A stretch of 64,000 nt of DNA from Ursus arctos (Eukaryota; Chordata; Mammalia; Carnivora; Ursidae), in contig NW_026623078.1 in assembly GCF_023065955.2 (NCBI RefSeq), forward strand, positions 6,706,199 to 6,770,198, given 5' to 3'. Below are positions 1 to 11,907 of this stretch, in pieces (positions within the stretch are counted from its first letter, which is position 1; every line of letters starts with the position of its first letter). The translations under genes and the position numbers were made by a program. A model generated the notes under the pieces. That model saw nothing but the letters and a program-made list of their open reading frames with translations. It did no database searches and was not told where the DNA came from.

Positions 1-29
1 GAAATTGTCAGGTTTTCTTTCCTATTCTT

Positions 30-30
30 C

Positions 31-75
<45 letters not shown>

Positions 76-88
76 TTTCTTTCTTTCA
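30..88. repeat. (CTTT)n microsatellite
   Basis: Almost pure CTTT tetranucleotide repeats, slightly interrupted near the right end. It precedes the antisense L1 that starts near position 100. Confidence 0.9.
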
Positions 89-99
89 TTCATTTATGT

Positions 100-1910
100 A
101 TTCATTTATTTCCATTAATAACTAACAGTGTTGAGCATCTTTTCATATGTTTGGTATCCACATATTTTCTTTGGGAAAGTATCTGTTCAAATCTTTTGCT
201 AATTTAAATGGGGTCATTTTTTTCTTAGTATTGAGAACTCTTCATAAATTTAAAATACAAGTCATTTCTCAGATATATAATTGCAAACATTCTTCCCCCA
301 TTATGTGGCTTGTCACTTCATTAGCAGAGTAGAAATTTTTAATTTTGATTAAGTACGATATATCAGTTTTTTGTTTTATGTTTTTGATGTCATATCTTAG
401 AAATCTTTACTAAGCTAAGGTCACAAAATTTTTTATTATAATAATATTTTTTATTATATTATGTTAGTCACCATACAGTACATAAATTTTTCCAATATTT
501 TCTTCTAGAAGTTTCATAGTTTTAGATTTTACATTTAGATCTACAATCCACTGTGAGTTAATTTTGTGTAAGATGTACAAAATGGGTTGAGGTTCAATGT
601 TTGCATGTAAATGTTTGTTTCAGCACAATATGTTGAAAAGACTACTTGTTCTCCACTTAGTTGTGTTTGTACATATGTGGGTCTATTCCCTGAGTCATTT
701 TTCTGTTATACTGATCTACGTGTATTTTGTAAAATTCAACTTGACTTTTTAAAAATTGTTTTTGGCTGTTCTAGTTCCTTTGCATTTCCATGCAAATTTT
801 AGAATCAGTCTGTTGATATTTTCAAAAATTTGATGGTATTTTCACCATGGTTTTGTTGACTCTGTGTATCAGTATGGAAAGAACTGACATATTAACAATA
901 TTAAGTGTTCCAATTTATGATTTATTTATACCTTTTATTTCATCAGTTTTATAATTATAGAAGTATATATATTCTGTTATATTCATACCTACGTGTTTCA
1001 TGTTTGTAAGTGTTATCATGAAGAGCATATTTAAATGTTTTATTTCTAACCATACATTTCTAGTACATAGAAATACAACTGAATTTATATATTGACTTGA
1101 AGCCTGTGGCCTTCACTTATCAGTTTTTGGAGCTTGTTTTATAGATTCTTTAGAATTTACTTTATAGAAAGCCATGTATTTAGCACGTGGAGGCAGTTTT
1201 TTATTTCTTCCTTTTAAAAATACAGGTCTCTTCTTTCTCTTGCCTTTTTCACTGTCTGGGACTTCTAATGTAATGATAGTCATGAGAATGTCCATCTTTG
1301 CCTTGCTCTCAATCTTAGGATGAAAGCATTCAGTCTTTTACCAGTTTAATGTTACCCTTATTGGTGCCTTTAATCAGGCTAAGGAAATTCCCTTCTATTT
1401 TTGTTTGCTGAAAGTTTTTATCATGAATGGATATTTAATTTTGTCAAATGTTTTCTCTGCATCCATTAAGACAATCATGTGGTCTTACTTCTTTAGTCTC
1501 TCAATTGATAATTAAGTGTTGAGCCAGCCTTTCATGCCTTGGATAAACCCTAATTAGTTATGATGTATTTATCCTTTTTATACATGTGTGATTTTAACTT
1601 TCTAATAGTTTTTGAGCATTTTTGTGTCTGTGCACATGGTGGATATTGGTCTATAGTTTCTTTTCTTGTAATGTATTTGTAAAGTTTTGATATAGGAATA
1701 ATGTTGATCCCATATATTGAGTTGCAAAGTGTTCCCTCCTTTACTATTTTCTGAAAAAAAGATTGTATAAAATGGATATTATATCTTTCCTAAATATCTG
1801 ATGGAATTCGCCAGTGAAATCATCTGGATCTAGAGTTCTCTTTATTGGAAGATTTTTAACTAGAAATTCCATTTCCTTAATATAAGACTATTCAACTTAT
1901 TTACTTCTTT
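100..1910 (-). mobile_element. Antisense old L1 LINE (ORF2 3' part)
   Basis: Read on the minus strand this matches the general pattern of mammalian L1 ORF2. Antisense landmarks include the phrase around 1530-1575 ('gagccagcctttcatgccttggataaaccc') and the piece near 1805-1850 about 'cagtgaaatcatctggatc'. The leftmost part (120-330) resembles the 3' end of ORF2. All frames are full of stops, so it is an inactive fragment. A very short younger L1 piece is nested at 430-484. Confidence 0.8.
430..484 (-). mobile_element. Ultra-short 5'-truncated carnivore L1 3' end
   Basis: About 55 bp that match the extreme 3' end of the young carnivore L1 seen elsewhere here (compare 9885-9915 and 30005-30045). 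It interrupts the older L1, and similar AAATTTTT runs flank it as a possible target-site duplication. Confidence 0.7.
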
Positions 1911-2555
1911 TTTTTTTTGATAAATTGCAATTTAATCATATGATGGAATTCTATATAGAATAGAAATAAATGAATTTCTACCGCATGCACTGATGATGAG
2001 TTTTACAGACATAATGATGAATGAAACAAGCCATATATAAAAGAATACATGATGTATAATCCAATTTATATAAAGGTTCATAATATGCAAAACCTAATTT
2101 ATAATGTTAGAAGTCAGAACTGTGGTAAATTTTGAGGAGGTAACAACTAATTTTTGTTTCATATGTGCAATGAGAAATACAGTTCACACTTCCTTTCTTT
2201 TAAAATGCTTCTGCTCACAATGTGGTCCATGGACAACTACCAGTTGGTCAACTGCTTATTACTGGGTCACAACAAGGTATGTATTGAAATTAAAAATAAG
2301 CAATTTTAAATGTTTGTAGAAACTTGACAGAGGAAGTTTATGCCTACTGAATCTAATAATAAAAAATTTAGGGTTGTATTTTCAATGACTATTGTCATTT
2401 GTCCAGTTATTCTTTGTGTGTTATATAGGCTCACAAACAGTAGGTAAATTTGTGGGATAGTACCTTAAACGGTTGAATATTATTATATTTACAAGCTATA
2501 TCATGTACAGGGCTTACTATGACTTCAAAAGCTTTTACCAAAAAAGTCATATCCT

Positions 2556-3452
2556 TTACTGAATTCCCATGGTTTCTACCTTGTGAGTTTTTTGATGTAC
2601 TATGAGGTTTGACTTACAACTGAAGAACTTCCTACATTCTCTACATTCATATGGTTTCTCTCCTGTGTGAGTTTTCTGGTGGTGAATGAGGTTTGATTTC
2701 CTACTAAAGGCTTTCCCACACTGAGGACATCCATTGGATTTCTCTCCTGTATGTATTCTCTGATGAACACTGAGGATTGCCTTCTGGCGGAAGGACTTTC
2801 CACATTCATTACAAATATATGGTTTTTCCCCAGTATGAATTCTTTGATGGAGAGTGAGGGTTGTCTTTTGGCAGAAGGACTTCCCACATTCACCACAAAT
2901 ACAGGGTTTCTCTCCTGTGTGAGTTCTCTGATGTACAGTGAGGGTTATCTTCTGGATAAATGCCTTCCCACATTCATTACATTGATATGGTTTCTCTCCT
3001 GTGTGAGTTCTCTGATGATCAATGAAGTATGACTTCTTTCTAAAAGCACTTCCACACTGAGTACATTCATAGGCTTTCTCCCCTGTATGTGTTTTGTGAT
3101 GTCTAGTGAGAGTTGCCTTCTGGCGGAAGGACTTTCCATAATCTATACAGATGTAGGGCTTCCCCTCTATATGTGTTTTCTCATGAAGAGTGAGGGCTGT
3201 CTTTTGATGGAAAGCTTTTCCACATTGATTGCAAACATAAGGTTTCTCACCTGTGTGAATTCGTTGATGTTCAATGAGATGTGACTTCCTTCTAAAGCTA
3301 TTCCCACAGTAAGGACACTGAAAGGGTTTCTCTCCTGTTTGAGATCTCTGATGCACAATAAAAATAGACTTTCTGCAGAGGAACTTCCCATATTTGCTAT
3401 ATGCATGGGGTTTCTTCTCAATAAGAGTTTGAGTGTGTTCTTCATGAAATTA
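2556..3452 (-). pseudogene. C2H2 zinc-finger array, probable ZNF pseudogene or orphan terminal exon
   Basis: The minus strand is open from the stop at 3450-3452 to the terminator at 2556. It encodes nine clear Kruppel-type C2H2 fingers joined by TGEKP linkers, preceded by one ruined finger (about 3335-3405) in which both cysteines and the last histidine are lost. Finger 3 has lost its second cysteine (CIDYGKSF). There is no ATG upstream in frame: the longest ORF is counted from a GTG at 3356. No KRAB, SCAN or BTB domain is visible within 1 kb upstream. In KRAB-ZNF genes the finger array is normally a single terminal exon that binds DNA in the nucleus, often as a repressor with TRIM28. This could be the last exon of a gene whose 5' exons lie at higher coordinates, but the stop at 3450 just before the array and the dead first finger favour a pseudogene. 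I cannot name the parental gene. Confidence 0.75.
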
Positions 3453-3461
3453 AGTCATGAA

Positions 3462-4385
3462 TACTCAGTTTGAGTTCTGAAGCTGACCTGATATGAATCA
3501 GGTTTCTCTGTTTGACCCTGACATAATAGAGATAAATAGAAATGTCGTCATGTATTTACAATGCCTTCATCTCAAATACTCTTTCTGCACAAACAGAAGT
3601 TGATTCTGAAATAAGGGGAGGAGGTGGTCTAGGAAGAGATATCTCTATGAAGAATTTGCCAAGTCACAAATTCTTGAGGTGGAATTATTTTGCTCCAGAC
3701 ATGTATATAATTATTCATAAAACAATACACTTAAATAAATTGCCAGATTATCAAGAGAAAACAATCAAATTAAAAGTCATAAAGAAACTGCATATACAGA
3801 GAATACAAGAATCCTATCAGAAAAACTGCAGCACAAATTATAAAAATGTGGGAAAAGTATCTTTATATTTTCCTCTCTGGCTCTTTTTCTTGCTGGAAGA
3901 AATAATTGAACTCCCTGCCTTTGGAGCTTGGTGCAGCTATGGGAATAATTGCTTATAATCACTTTTTCTTTCCCACTAGCCTAGCAATTTACAGGTCATG
4001 ACTATCTTATTTGAGGATTACTTCTTCTTCCCATTTGTAACTAATGACCTATAGAAAATTTAAAACGAGTTGGGGTGTTGCCAGTATGTATTGCTCATAC
4101 AGACAAAACACAGAAATAAGCTAAAAAGCCAGATACTAAAGACAAGTCTGTATTTCAATATATTGAAAATATAGAAAGTAATAACTGACATGAGGGAGAA
4201 CAAAGAGAGTAAAACTAACCAGTAAGTCATCATTTAGCCTCTAATCAGGAAAGACTGACTTACAACATAAACTAATTGATAAGATCTTTCTCATTTTAGC
4301 TTTAAAAATCAACAAAAATCCTCTTCTGGCAAAGGAAGTTGGTTAAATGCCAAGACTATTGATGGGAAGTGGTAAGGATATAGCT
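3462..4385. other. No gene recognised
   Basis: AT-rich sequence upstream of the zinc-finger array. A 138-codon plus-strand ORF (3542-3958) has no recognisable domain, and no splice or promoter context marks it as real. No KRAB-like exon was found on the minus strand. Confidence 0.4.
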
Positions 4386-4404
4386 TAAAAATGCTCTGTT
4401 TTGA

Positions 4405-4951
4405 TGTAGTGAAGAGAAGGGCCATATGCACCCCAATGTTCATAGCAGCATTGTCCACAATAGCTAAATCGTGGAAGGAACCGAGATGCCCTTCAACAGA
4501 TGACTGGATTAAGAAGTTGTGGTCCATATATACAATGGAATATTACTCAGCTATCAGAAAGAACGAGTTCTCAACATTTGCTGAACCATGGACGGCACTG
4601 GAGGAGATAATGCTAAGTGAAATAAGTCAAGCAGAGAAAGATAATTATAAGATTTCTCTCATTTTTGGAACATAAGAACTAGGAAGATTGGTAGGGGAAG
4701 AAAGGGATAAAGAAAGGGGGGTAATCAGAAGGGGGAATGAAGCATGAGAGACTATGGACTCTGAGAAACAAACTGAGGGCTTCAGAGAGGAGGGGGTGGG
4801 GGAATGGGATAGGCTGGTGATGGGTAGTAAGGAGGGCACGTATTATATGGTGCACTGGGTGTTATACACAACTAATGAATCATCGAACTTTACATCAAAA
4901 ACCAGGGATGTACTGTATGGTGACTAACATAATATAATAAAAAACATTAAA
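4405..4951 (+). mobile_element. 5'-truncated carnivore L1 (end of ORF2 plus 3' UTR)
   Basis: The plus strand carries the end of L1 ORF2 (about 4420-4675, around 'WSIYTMEYYSAIRKNE') followed by the carnivore L1 3' UTR and an A-rich tail. Direct repeats flank it: 'aaaatgctctgttttgat' at about 4387-4404 and 'aaaatgctccgttttgat' at about 4953-4970, with one mismatch. This is a classic target-site duplication and defines a roughly 550-bp insertion. The endonuclease and most of the reverse transcriptase are absent, so it is dead. Confidence 0.9.
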
Positions 4952-4971
4952 AAATGCTCCGTTTTGATTAT

Positions 4972-6299
4972 ATTTTTCCTTTTTTTGGATGAGGACTGCA
5001 TCTTAACTTCTGTTTGAAAGATAATTGTATGAAAACAATGCAGGTAGACAGAAAGTTTCCGTGAATTTGTGAGAAGTTTTTTTGGTTTTTTCAAAAACAT
5101 TGGATGCCTTTTGTCATTCTAAGATACTTGATGGATTCTGAGTACCCTAGATTGTAAAGGTCTTACAAGTAATTGAATTGTGTTATCACAAACTGAGTTA
5201 TTCATAAGAGCATTAAGTCGAAGAGTTCAGGTTTACTGTATTAAAAAAAATTATTGAGTGGCAACTAATTTCAATGAAAGAACTCTTTTATCTAAAAGAC
5301 AGACTCAAGTTGATTCTTTAGGATTAAAGATCAAATAAAGATAAGAGACAAAGTAACTAAAATGCAGACACAGGTCTGAAAAAGTATTTTTGAATCTTGA
5401 TTTGAAGCTACTGATACTATGGTTTCTGATCTGAGAAAGTCAAAGAAATCACAACACATCCTTCAACTATTTTCTAAAGTCAAGTGAATTTTAAAATTCA
5501 CATTACAAGCATTAAAGATTTCCACATTTGGGCCCTTTTTATATGAAGTGTTTTTGTTTATAAGACCAGAAAAAATATGGTATAATTTTTTTATAGTCTC
5601 AGTTTAGGAATTTCCTAAATATCTTAAAGTGTTAGTGAATTTAAGGATTTTTATATGGAAATCTCCTTCTCAAATAAAAAAAAATCTGCTATGATATTAC
5701 TAAACTTTTTTTACTGACTTACTGCATCAAGGAATAACACAATTCCAAAACAGCACTTAATTAGGGAAAGTGAGAACATGGTTTCTATGGCATATGGGTT
5801 GATCTCACAGTTATTAAATCAGGCTATCAAAAACTGGGCAAATATTTGGATTGGTTGATGTCTTAAGGCAAGAGCTGATGCAGGCAAGGCGAGGTTTTAG
5901 GCAAAAAAAAAAAAAAAGTGCAGTGTGAATCACAAGTTATTCCCTGATTATAATTACACAATTGATGGAGATAGTTGTTCTAGTTCTTAATCAAGGATAA
6001 CTGATGACTGTGTTTTGTCCCATCCAGAGGGTCAGAAAAAAGTAGCCTCACTCTTGCATACATCATTGTCAGGATTTCTAGATGGCATTGATGTCACGGA
6101 AACAACAGTCTGGAGTCCAATTAGGAACTGATCTCCATGCTTCTTTTGTCAAATGATGAGTTGTTGGATCATGTGGTATGACAGTGGTTGCAGAGCTGCC
6201 TTTAAAACTTTGGAAATCACTGCAATCACAATGCACAGAAATTCAAGAGCAAAACAATGATTAAACACTGCAGAATGTTTCAGAGACGTAATTTAAAAT
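4972..6299. other. No gene recognised
   Basis: AT-rich noncoding sequence with no ORF of note and no repeat family I can name. Part of it could be the 3' portion of the antisense retroviral remnant to the right, but I see no LTR ends. Confidence 0.4.
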
Positions 6300-7300
6300 T
6301 ACCAAACTCAAGCTAAAACAATGTGCCCCTGAATTTTTTACCTACTTGGCAAGCCAGATAAACCATCTTCTTCAGTTTAGAGATTAATTGTTTCTTCTGG
6401 CTCATATCCAAGTGCAACAAAAAGTGTTGGCAATAGCACAGACATAACTCACTTGGCTCGCTAATAAAAAGTCTGAGGCTATTTGGTTGTCCACTTTCGC
6501 ACCAGCTAAAATGCTTAGAGTTGCCTATTGAGCCTCAAAAGCTGTCAGAGTCAATTATACCTTTCACTAAGGTTAATTACACCATTTCTGGCCATGTTTT
6601 CCAATTAATGATCACTTATAAAAATCTCCATTTGGATGGAATCAGAAAAAGTGAATCAGTGATTCCTCTAGGAAATTCTCCAGCTGTTAAGTCATGAAAG
6701 GTTTCCTTGAGAGGATGAAGAGAAGATGGTAGTATCTGCTAATGATAAGGCCGAGTGTGTTACATGAGTTCCCTGTAGTATTGGGCCATATCTGCTTGCA
6801 ACAGAATGGTGTCTAAGATCAGATGATACTCTAAAATGCACAGATTCCTGTTACTAAGCCATAAGGAGAGAGACTATGAGCTAGGGAATCTCAAATATTT
6901 CCGAATGTTTTCTACTAGACCAGAAGATGGAAGATGGTATGGATAGTGGAGTTTTTGTGTAAGTGAGAATGCCTTGCAGAGCTCTTTAATTAGAGCCTCA
7001 TAACTCCCCACATGGGAAACTGGGAAACTTTTGCCAGTTTTCTACCTGAAATCATCTGCAACTACAAGACAAGTATCCTGGAAATGCCAGAGATTATATT
7101 CATATAATTTATATCCATATCATTTCCAATATTCTTTCTTTACTGTTGGAAATCAATTTTGGCATTTTGTGACCTCTTTGAACTACTCCAAACTCCTATT
7201 TAGGGGAAGTACCAAAGGAGCAAGCACCTTTGTAAGGGCTTTATACTGACTCCCAGCAATGGGGCATTCTCACACAACAATTCCATTGTCCCTGTTATCT
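6300..7300 (-). mobile_element. Decayed endogenous retrovirus env (TM) remnant, antisense
   Basis: The minus strand around 6402-6500 reads as part of a retroviral Env transmembrane subunit. The diagnostic CX6CC motif is present, with its first cysteine codon at 6438-6440 and the Cys-Cys pair at 6414-6419. It is preceded by a short stretch like the end of the immunosuppressive region and followed at once by an in-frame stop at 6402-6404. CX6CC is typical of gammaretrovirus-like class I Env, where it forms the covalent SU-TM link. No frame stays open, and no LTR, gag or pol was recognised with confidence. Limits are approximate. It is an old, inactive copy. Confidence 0.5.
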
Positions 7301-8560
7301 CCAATCTTCTCGCTCAGTAGGAAACACAAATGTAATTCTCAAATTAAAATTAGTCAAACTTGCCTCATAAGATAACTAATTGCAATGCTTCTTAATTTAC
7401 ATGCTCCTTTAAATTTTATCTGCTGTGGAGACAAGTAAGAAGGGCATTTGCAAATCCTTGATCAGAATAGATGATTTAGGGCTCCTAAAAAATGTTAGCA
7501 CATACCAGCCTAAGAATAGCACTACTAAATACTATACATCAGAGACTCATATTTCCTGGTTGCAAGCAGTCATTTTAACTAAATTACTACTAAGGGATAA
7601 AAATATAGGTACTTAGGACTCCAAATCTAGGGATTTTTCACATTATTCCACAATTCTCATTAAGGAACATCTCCCCTGGGCTATATCTCTGCTTGAGAAG
7701 CATATTAACCTAATCAAGTGGCACCATATAGATTCATCAAAGAGCATAAGGCCACTTTGCCCTTAACCCCAACTGTGGCTAAATCCACATGAAGTCTTTT
7801 TCTCACTTCATTCTTTGTCTTTCAGTAATTTGCAATGAAAATAGACGACCTTTCTTTCCCCAGCAACCCAATTCCCTTGGAAAAGGGCAGTTTGCAATAT
7901 TTATACACCATCTATCCATAACTCCTACAACACTACTATATAGAGAGTAGACAATCAGTTATCATTAGGAGGCACATAGACCAAATCTATGCTATATCTG
8001 CCATGTTTTTCCAATAAATAACATCATTTTTGGCAACTCTATGAAAATGCTAAGAGGATTTTAACTGTCTTTTGTATGACTGGCTTTCAGTACTTGCCTC
8101 TAAGTCAACGTATGAGACATTCATTACTGGTGACAACTCCAGTTAGTCTCACTTTTATTTTCAACAATGACTACCCAGGGTTAAAATTGAAACACCAAAG
8201 TATTTCCTCTTGGACTCTGCAGCGCATTAGGACTTGCCAGTGTAACCTCCATTTCTAAAGGGAATAGCAACTGCATGTGAAAGTATGCTGGTATCCACAG
8301 TGATACCAACTCAGAGATTGACTCAAACTCACTCAATGGATAAAGAATCTGCAGGCCACTAAGATATAATTTCCTTTCAGGGAGAATAATAAAATGTATA
8401 ATGACCTATAAGTTCACCAAAGACATACTAGGAGAAGGGCAATGCAAGTTTTGAGACTAAAAATCATGGCTGTTAGTATTCTTTTAGAGGTCAGGTATGA
8501 AGACAAATTACCACCAGTGATTATGATTTACACATAGGCCAGCAAAATGCCTTTGTCAAG
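7301..8560. other. No gene recognised; possible continuation of ERV remnant
   Basis: No coding signal. Sequence character continues from the env-like remnant, so more of the same provirus (for example the surface subunit) could lie here, but I could not support any specific match. Confidence 0.3.
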
Positions 8561-8589
8561 GTTCAACAACAAAAATCTGTGAAAAATAC

Positions 8590-8755
8590 GAGAGCTTAAG
8601 GGATTTTTGTGTGTATTTGACTATTTTAGTAGTTTTTTCATTATTGCAACATTTGTTATAAAAATATAAAAATTACAGATAATTACAAGAAGATAATTTA
8701 AAAACCATCTCTATCTACCCCCCCAAAGAAATAATCACTATTAACATTTTGGGTG

Positions 8756-8822
<67 letters not shown>

Positions 8823-9010
8823 TTAATTTTAAAAATAGATTGAATTTTAAACCTTGTTTTGTCACCTCCTTTTTCATTTATCAATCTATCCTGGGCAATT
8901 TTCCATGTTATTAAATATATTAATATATTTCCATGTTATATAAATATTAAATATAGTGTAGCTGAGCCATATGCATATAACATACTTCTGTGTTCATAAC
9001 ATTATTTAAT
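8590..9010 (+). mobile_element. Probable old L1 3' end with internal microsatellite
   Basis: The text around 8700-8760 ('aataatcactattaacattttgg') and 8880-9000 (cold-spot phrase about 'ttttccatgttattaaatat') resembles the 3' region of old mammalian L1 subfamilies. A (TA)n(CA)n array interrupts it at 8757-8822. Family assignment is from memory. Confidence 0.4.
8757..8822. repeat. (TA)n/(CA)n microsatellite
   Basis: Alternating TATATA with a few TG/CA interruptions, then a pure (CA) run at about 8802-8822. Confidence 0.9.
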
Positions 9011-9154
9011 TCATTTTTGTATCATCAACAAGGAACTGACATAAATTCAGGGAGAAAAAAATAGGCAAATTGGTCCAAAATGAAGAAAGGTAAACTAGGG
9101 CTTCCCAGGGATCAATGTTAAACCAATTTTATAAAAAGCAAAAAACGTATAATG

Positions 9155-9345
9155 ATTAAAAATCCAGACTCAGAACCACACTGCTTGGATTTAAACTCAA
9201 ATCTATCATTTACTAACATTAGATAAGTCATTTAGCCAAACAGGGATGACAATAGTATCTACCTCAAGGACTGCTGTGAGGATTAAATGAGTTAATGCAG
9301 TGCCTGACACATAGTATATACTTTGTAAATATTCACCGTTATTAT
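9155..9345 (+). repeat. MIR SINE
   Basis: Matches the ancient mammalian MIR order: region around 'cttggatttaaactc', then a 'ttagccaaacagggatgacaatagtatctacctc' core, then 'gttaatgcagtgcctgacacatag'. Diverged but clear. Confidence 0.65.
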
Positions 9346-9465
9346 TTTTACCATTGAACTGAAGGAGGAATTAAACTATTACATCTTCCATTTCACAGTT
9401 AACACAAAGCAGTGAAAGTACATACAACACTATGAAAAAACTAGGTTAATGAAAATGCATCAAAG

Positions 9466-9466
<1 letters not shown>

Positions 9467-9498
<32 letters not shown>
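9467..9498. repeat. (GT)n microsatellite
   Basis: Pure GT dinucleotide repeat of about 16 units, followed by a short GA-rich run at 9503-9522. Confidence 0.9.
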
Positions 9499-9499
<1 letters not shown>

Positions 9500-9689
9500 G
9501 AGAAAGAAGAGAGAGAGAGAGTTAGAAGGTAAGTTTAATGTGAATTAGAAGAGAAATTAGAAGATTTTATTTTTAAGATGACAGACTCCAAGCAAATGGC
9601 TACAGTTCAGGAAAGGAACGCAGGTTAATTTTTAAATTGATAAAGCCTTTTCAAATATCATCTCAATTAGTCATAACCATAAACCTGTG

Positions 9690-9825
9690 AGTTCTAGTGC
9701 AGTGTTGGAAGAAACTGAAATTCAGAGAGGTTAAGTGACTTAGGTAAGGTAATGCAGCAAGTGAGTTGGTGCTGTTGGTACCAAAAGCTCTGAATTGTAA
9801 CCGCAAATTTTGTGTGATGCTATAC
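9690..9825 (-). repeat. MIR SINE, antisense
   Basis: 'aaactgaaattcagagaggttaagtgactta' at about 9714-9744 is the antisense of the conserved MIR core. The right end is cut by the L1 insertion at 9840. Confidence 0.6.
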
Positions 9826-9836
9826 TGCCTTTCATT

Positions 9837-9839
<3 letters not shown>

Positions 9840-9875
<36 letters not shown>

Positions 9876-10126
9876 TAATATTTTTAATTATATTATGTTA
9901 GTCACCATACAGTACATCCCTTGTTTTTGATGTAAAGTTCGATGATTCATTAGTTGCATATAACACCCAGTGCACCATGCAATACGTGCCCTCCTTACTA
10001 CCCATCACCAGTCTATCCCATTCCCCTACCCCCCTCCCCTCTGAAGCCCTCAGTTTGTTTCTCAGAGTCCATAGTCTCTCATGCTTCATTCCCCCTTCTG
10101 ATTACCCCCCTTTCTTTATCCTTTTA
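9840..10126 (-). mobile_element. 5'-truncated carnivore L1 3' end, antisense
   Basis: Minus-strand L1 3' UTR with an (ATTT)n stretch at 9836-9876 representing its A-rich tail. A perfect 14-bp target-site duplication, 'tgcctttcatttta', is at 9826-9839 and 10127-10140. This fixes both ends of the insertion. Confidence 0.92.
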
Positions 10127-10140
10127 TGCCTTTCATTTTA

Positions 10141-11463
10141 GACTTGTTTTAAGACAAAGTAAGAAAAAGACTTTTATTCAAGTCCAAGTTAGGACAGCTG
10201 CCCAGGAAACATGCTCTTCACAGGGAAGAAAGCGTCTACAAACTAAACAGTTTTCACAGAGTTCTATACTTTTTTACATCTTATAAAAGCTCAAAAGATT
10301 ACAGATTACCATATAGGCAGGAATCACAAGTTTTAATATCAAGGAATGCAGGGAGTAGGAGCACTGACCAATATCTTTAAGGACAAGATGGTTTTCCTTT
10401 AGGCTACTCATGTACAAAGCAGGTGTACAAAGTATGCTTGGTGGGCCATAAGTTAGGCTTTTGGTTTAAAAAAAGTGTAGTCAGGCACTGAAATAAAGCT
10501 CTCAGACACCAATCTGAGCGGTTGTGCAGGGCTGCCTCTGCAAGGAGAGTAGCAGCACACGAAGCTGGTCTTTATGGATAACCTACTGCTTATTTAAAGA
10601 TATTCCCATAACTAACAAGTTTATAACAGACAGAAAAATAGATCAGAGAGAAATTGAAAGTAAATACCGCACGCCCAAAAGAAAGAAAAAAGTGAGCTCA
10701 ATGGTCACTCCACCGCAGGCATCGAGTGCCTGTAATTCCTACCTGCATGAGCAGACGTCCCTTCCCCCTTCTCCGGCTTGAGGAGTGACCTGCGTGCTGG
10801 TAGGGAGTACATGGAGTACGTGACCACCAACAATAAATGTTTCTCCTAAGCATTTACTCCCTGGATGAGTGTTGAGTGCATTAAGCTGCAACAAGGATCT
10901 GGCTGTTTTCAGCCCTGAAACTTCAAAGGAGGCCCAGGTTTCTGGACACTCCTTTGCTTTTCAATTAGTCTCATCCAGAGAGGCATATGTTTATTAAATC
11001 TTATCTAGCCAGGCATTATGAATTCCCACAAAAAAAATTAATGTACAGTCATACTGACTTAGAAAGAAATCTAAAATCTCAGGCCTTTAGAGCGTTCTTT
11101 CTTTCATCACCGTTTATAGAAAGTTTGCCAGCACCTGATCTATTTGACTGAATATAGAGTCGAGAACATTAATATATGGAACACAGCATGAAAGCAAGAA
11201 TTGTACATTAGAATGTGTGAGTAACCTCAGATCTTAAAGATTACTGCTTCTCACCCATATCCAAAAAGCTAAAATAACAAAGCAGAACAAGTGAAAGGGA
11301 GATATGAGACATGAGATACAGATAATAAAGCATGATGTTAACAAATGTATCAATTATAGGGCAGAATAGCCTGAAAACAGTAATATGCTTATCCTGAGAA
11401 ACAAATTTATTTACATCATTATCTATTATGTGTGACACTATTACTGACATGGTTGTATTAAAC
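10141..11463. other. No gene recognised
   Basis: Noncoding. The stretch 10160-10870 has moderate complexity, with phrases such as 'cttttattcaagtcc' and 'caacaataaatgtttctcc'. That hints at a decayed LTR or old transposon, but no ends or family can be supported. Confidence 0.35.
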
Positions 11464-11650
11464 TCAGAGTGCCTGGGTGGCTCAGTAGGTTAATTGGCTG
11501 CCTTCGGCTGGGGCTGTGATCCTTGGGTCCTGGGATGGAGCCCCAAGTCTGACTCCCGGTTCTGTAGGGGCCCTGCTTCTCCCTCTCCCTCTGTCTTCTC
11601 CCTGCTCATTCTCTCTCTCTCAAATGAATAGATAAAATATTTAAATATAT
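11464..11650 (+). mobile_element. Carnivore SINE (SINEC), older copy
   Basis: Starts 'gtgcctgggtggctcagtagg', has the tRNA-like head, CT-rich body and a 'ctctctctcaaatgaatagataaaat' tail. It is diverged from the young subfamily. Confidence 0.85.
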
Positions 11651-11764
11651 ATGATAGGCTCCGTTTTCTCTCCTGTTAATGAGGATAAGACATCTTTCAC
11701 CTTCATGCCATAGCAGTGAACACAGATGTGAGCTGCTCAGATGCCCCTTAAAAGAAAAACTTGT

Positions 11765-11900
11765 TGGGGTGGCTGCGAGGCTGCATGGCTCCCTGGTTAA
11801 GCACCCACTTCAAATCTCAGCTCAGGTGTTGATCTCAGGGTTGTGAGTTCAAACCCTGAATTGTGTTCCATGATGGGCATGGAGCCCACTTAAAAAAAGA
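11765..11900 (+). mobile_element. Carnivore SINE (SINEC), diverged fragment
   Basis: A tRNA-derived head ('catggctccctggttaagcac', 'gatctcagggttgtgagttc') runs directly into 'gagcccacttaaaaaaagatt'. It lacks the CT-rich body, like the shorter SINEC type at 25690. Confidence 0.75.
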
Positions 11901-11907
11901 TTAGGGG

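Noticed and set aside
3542..3958. 138-codon plus-strand ORF beside the zinc-finger block
   Set aside because: No domain, low-complexity composition, no promoter or splice context; on the opposite strand there is an equally plausible short ORF.
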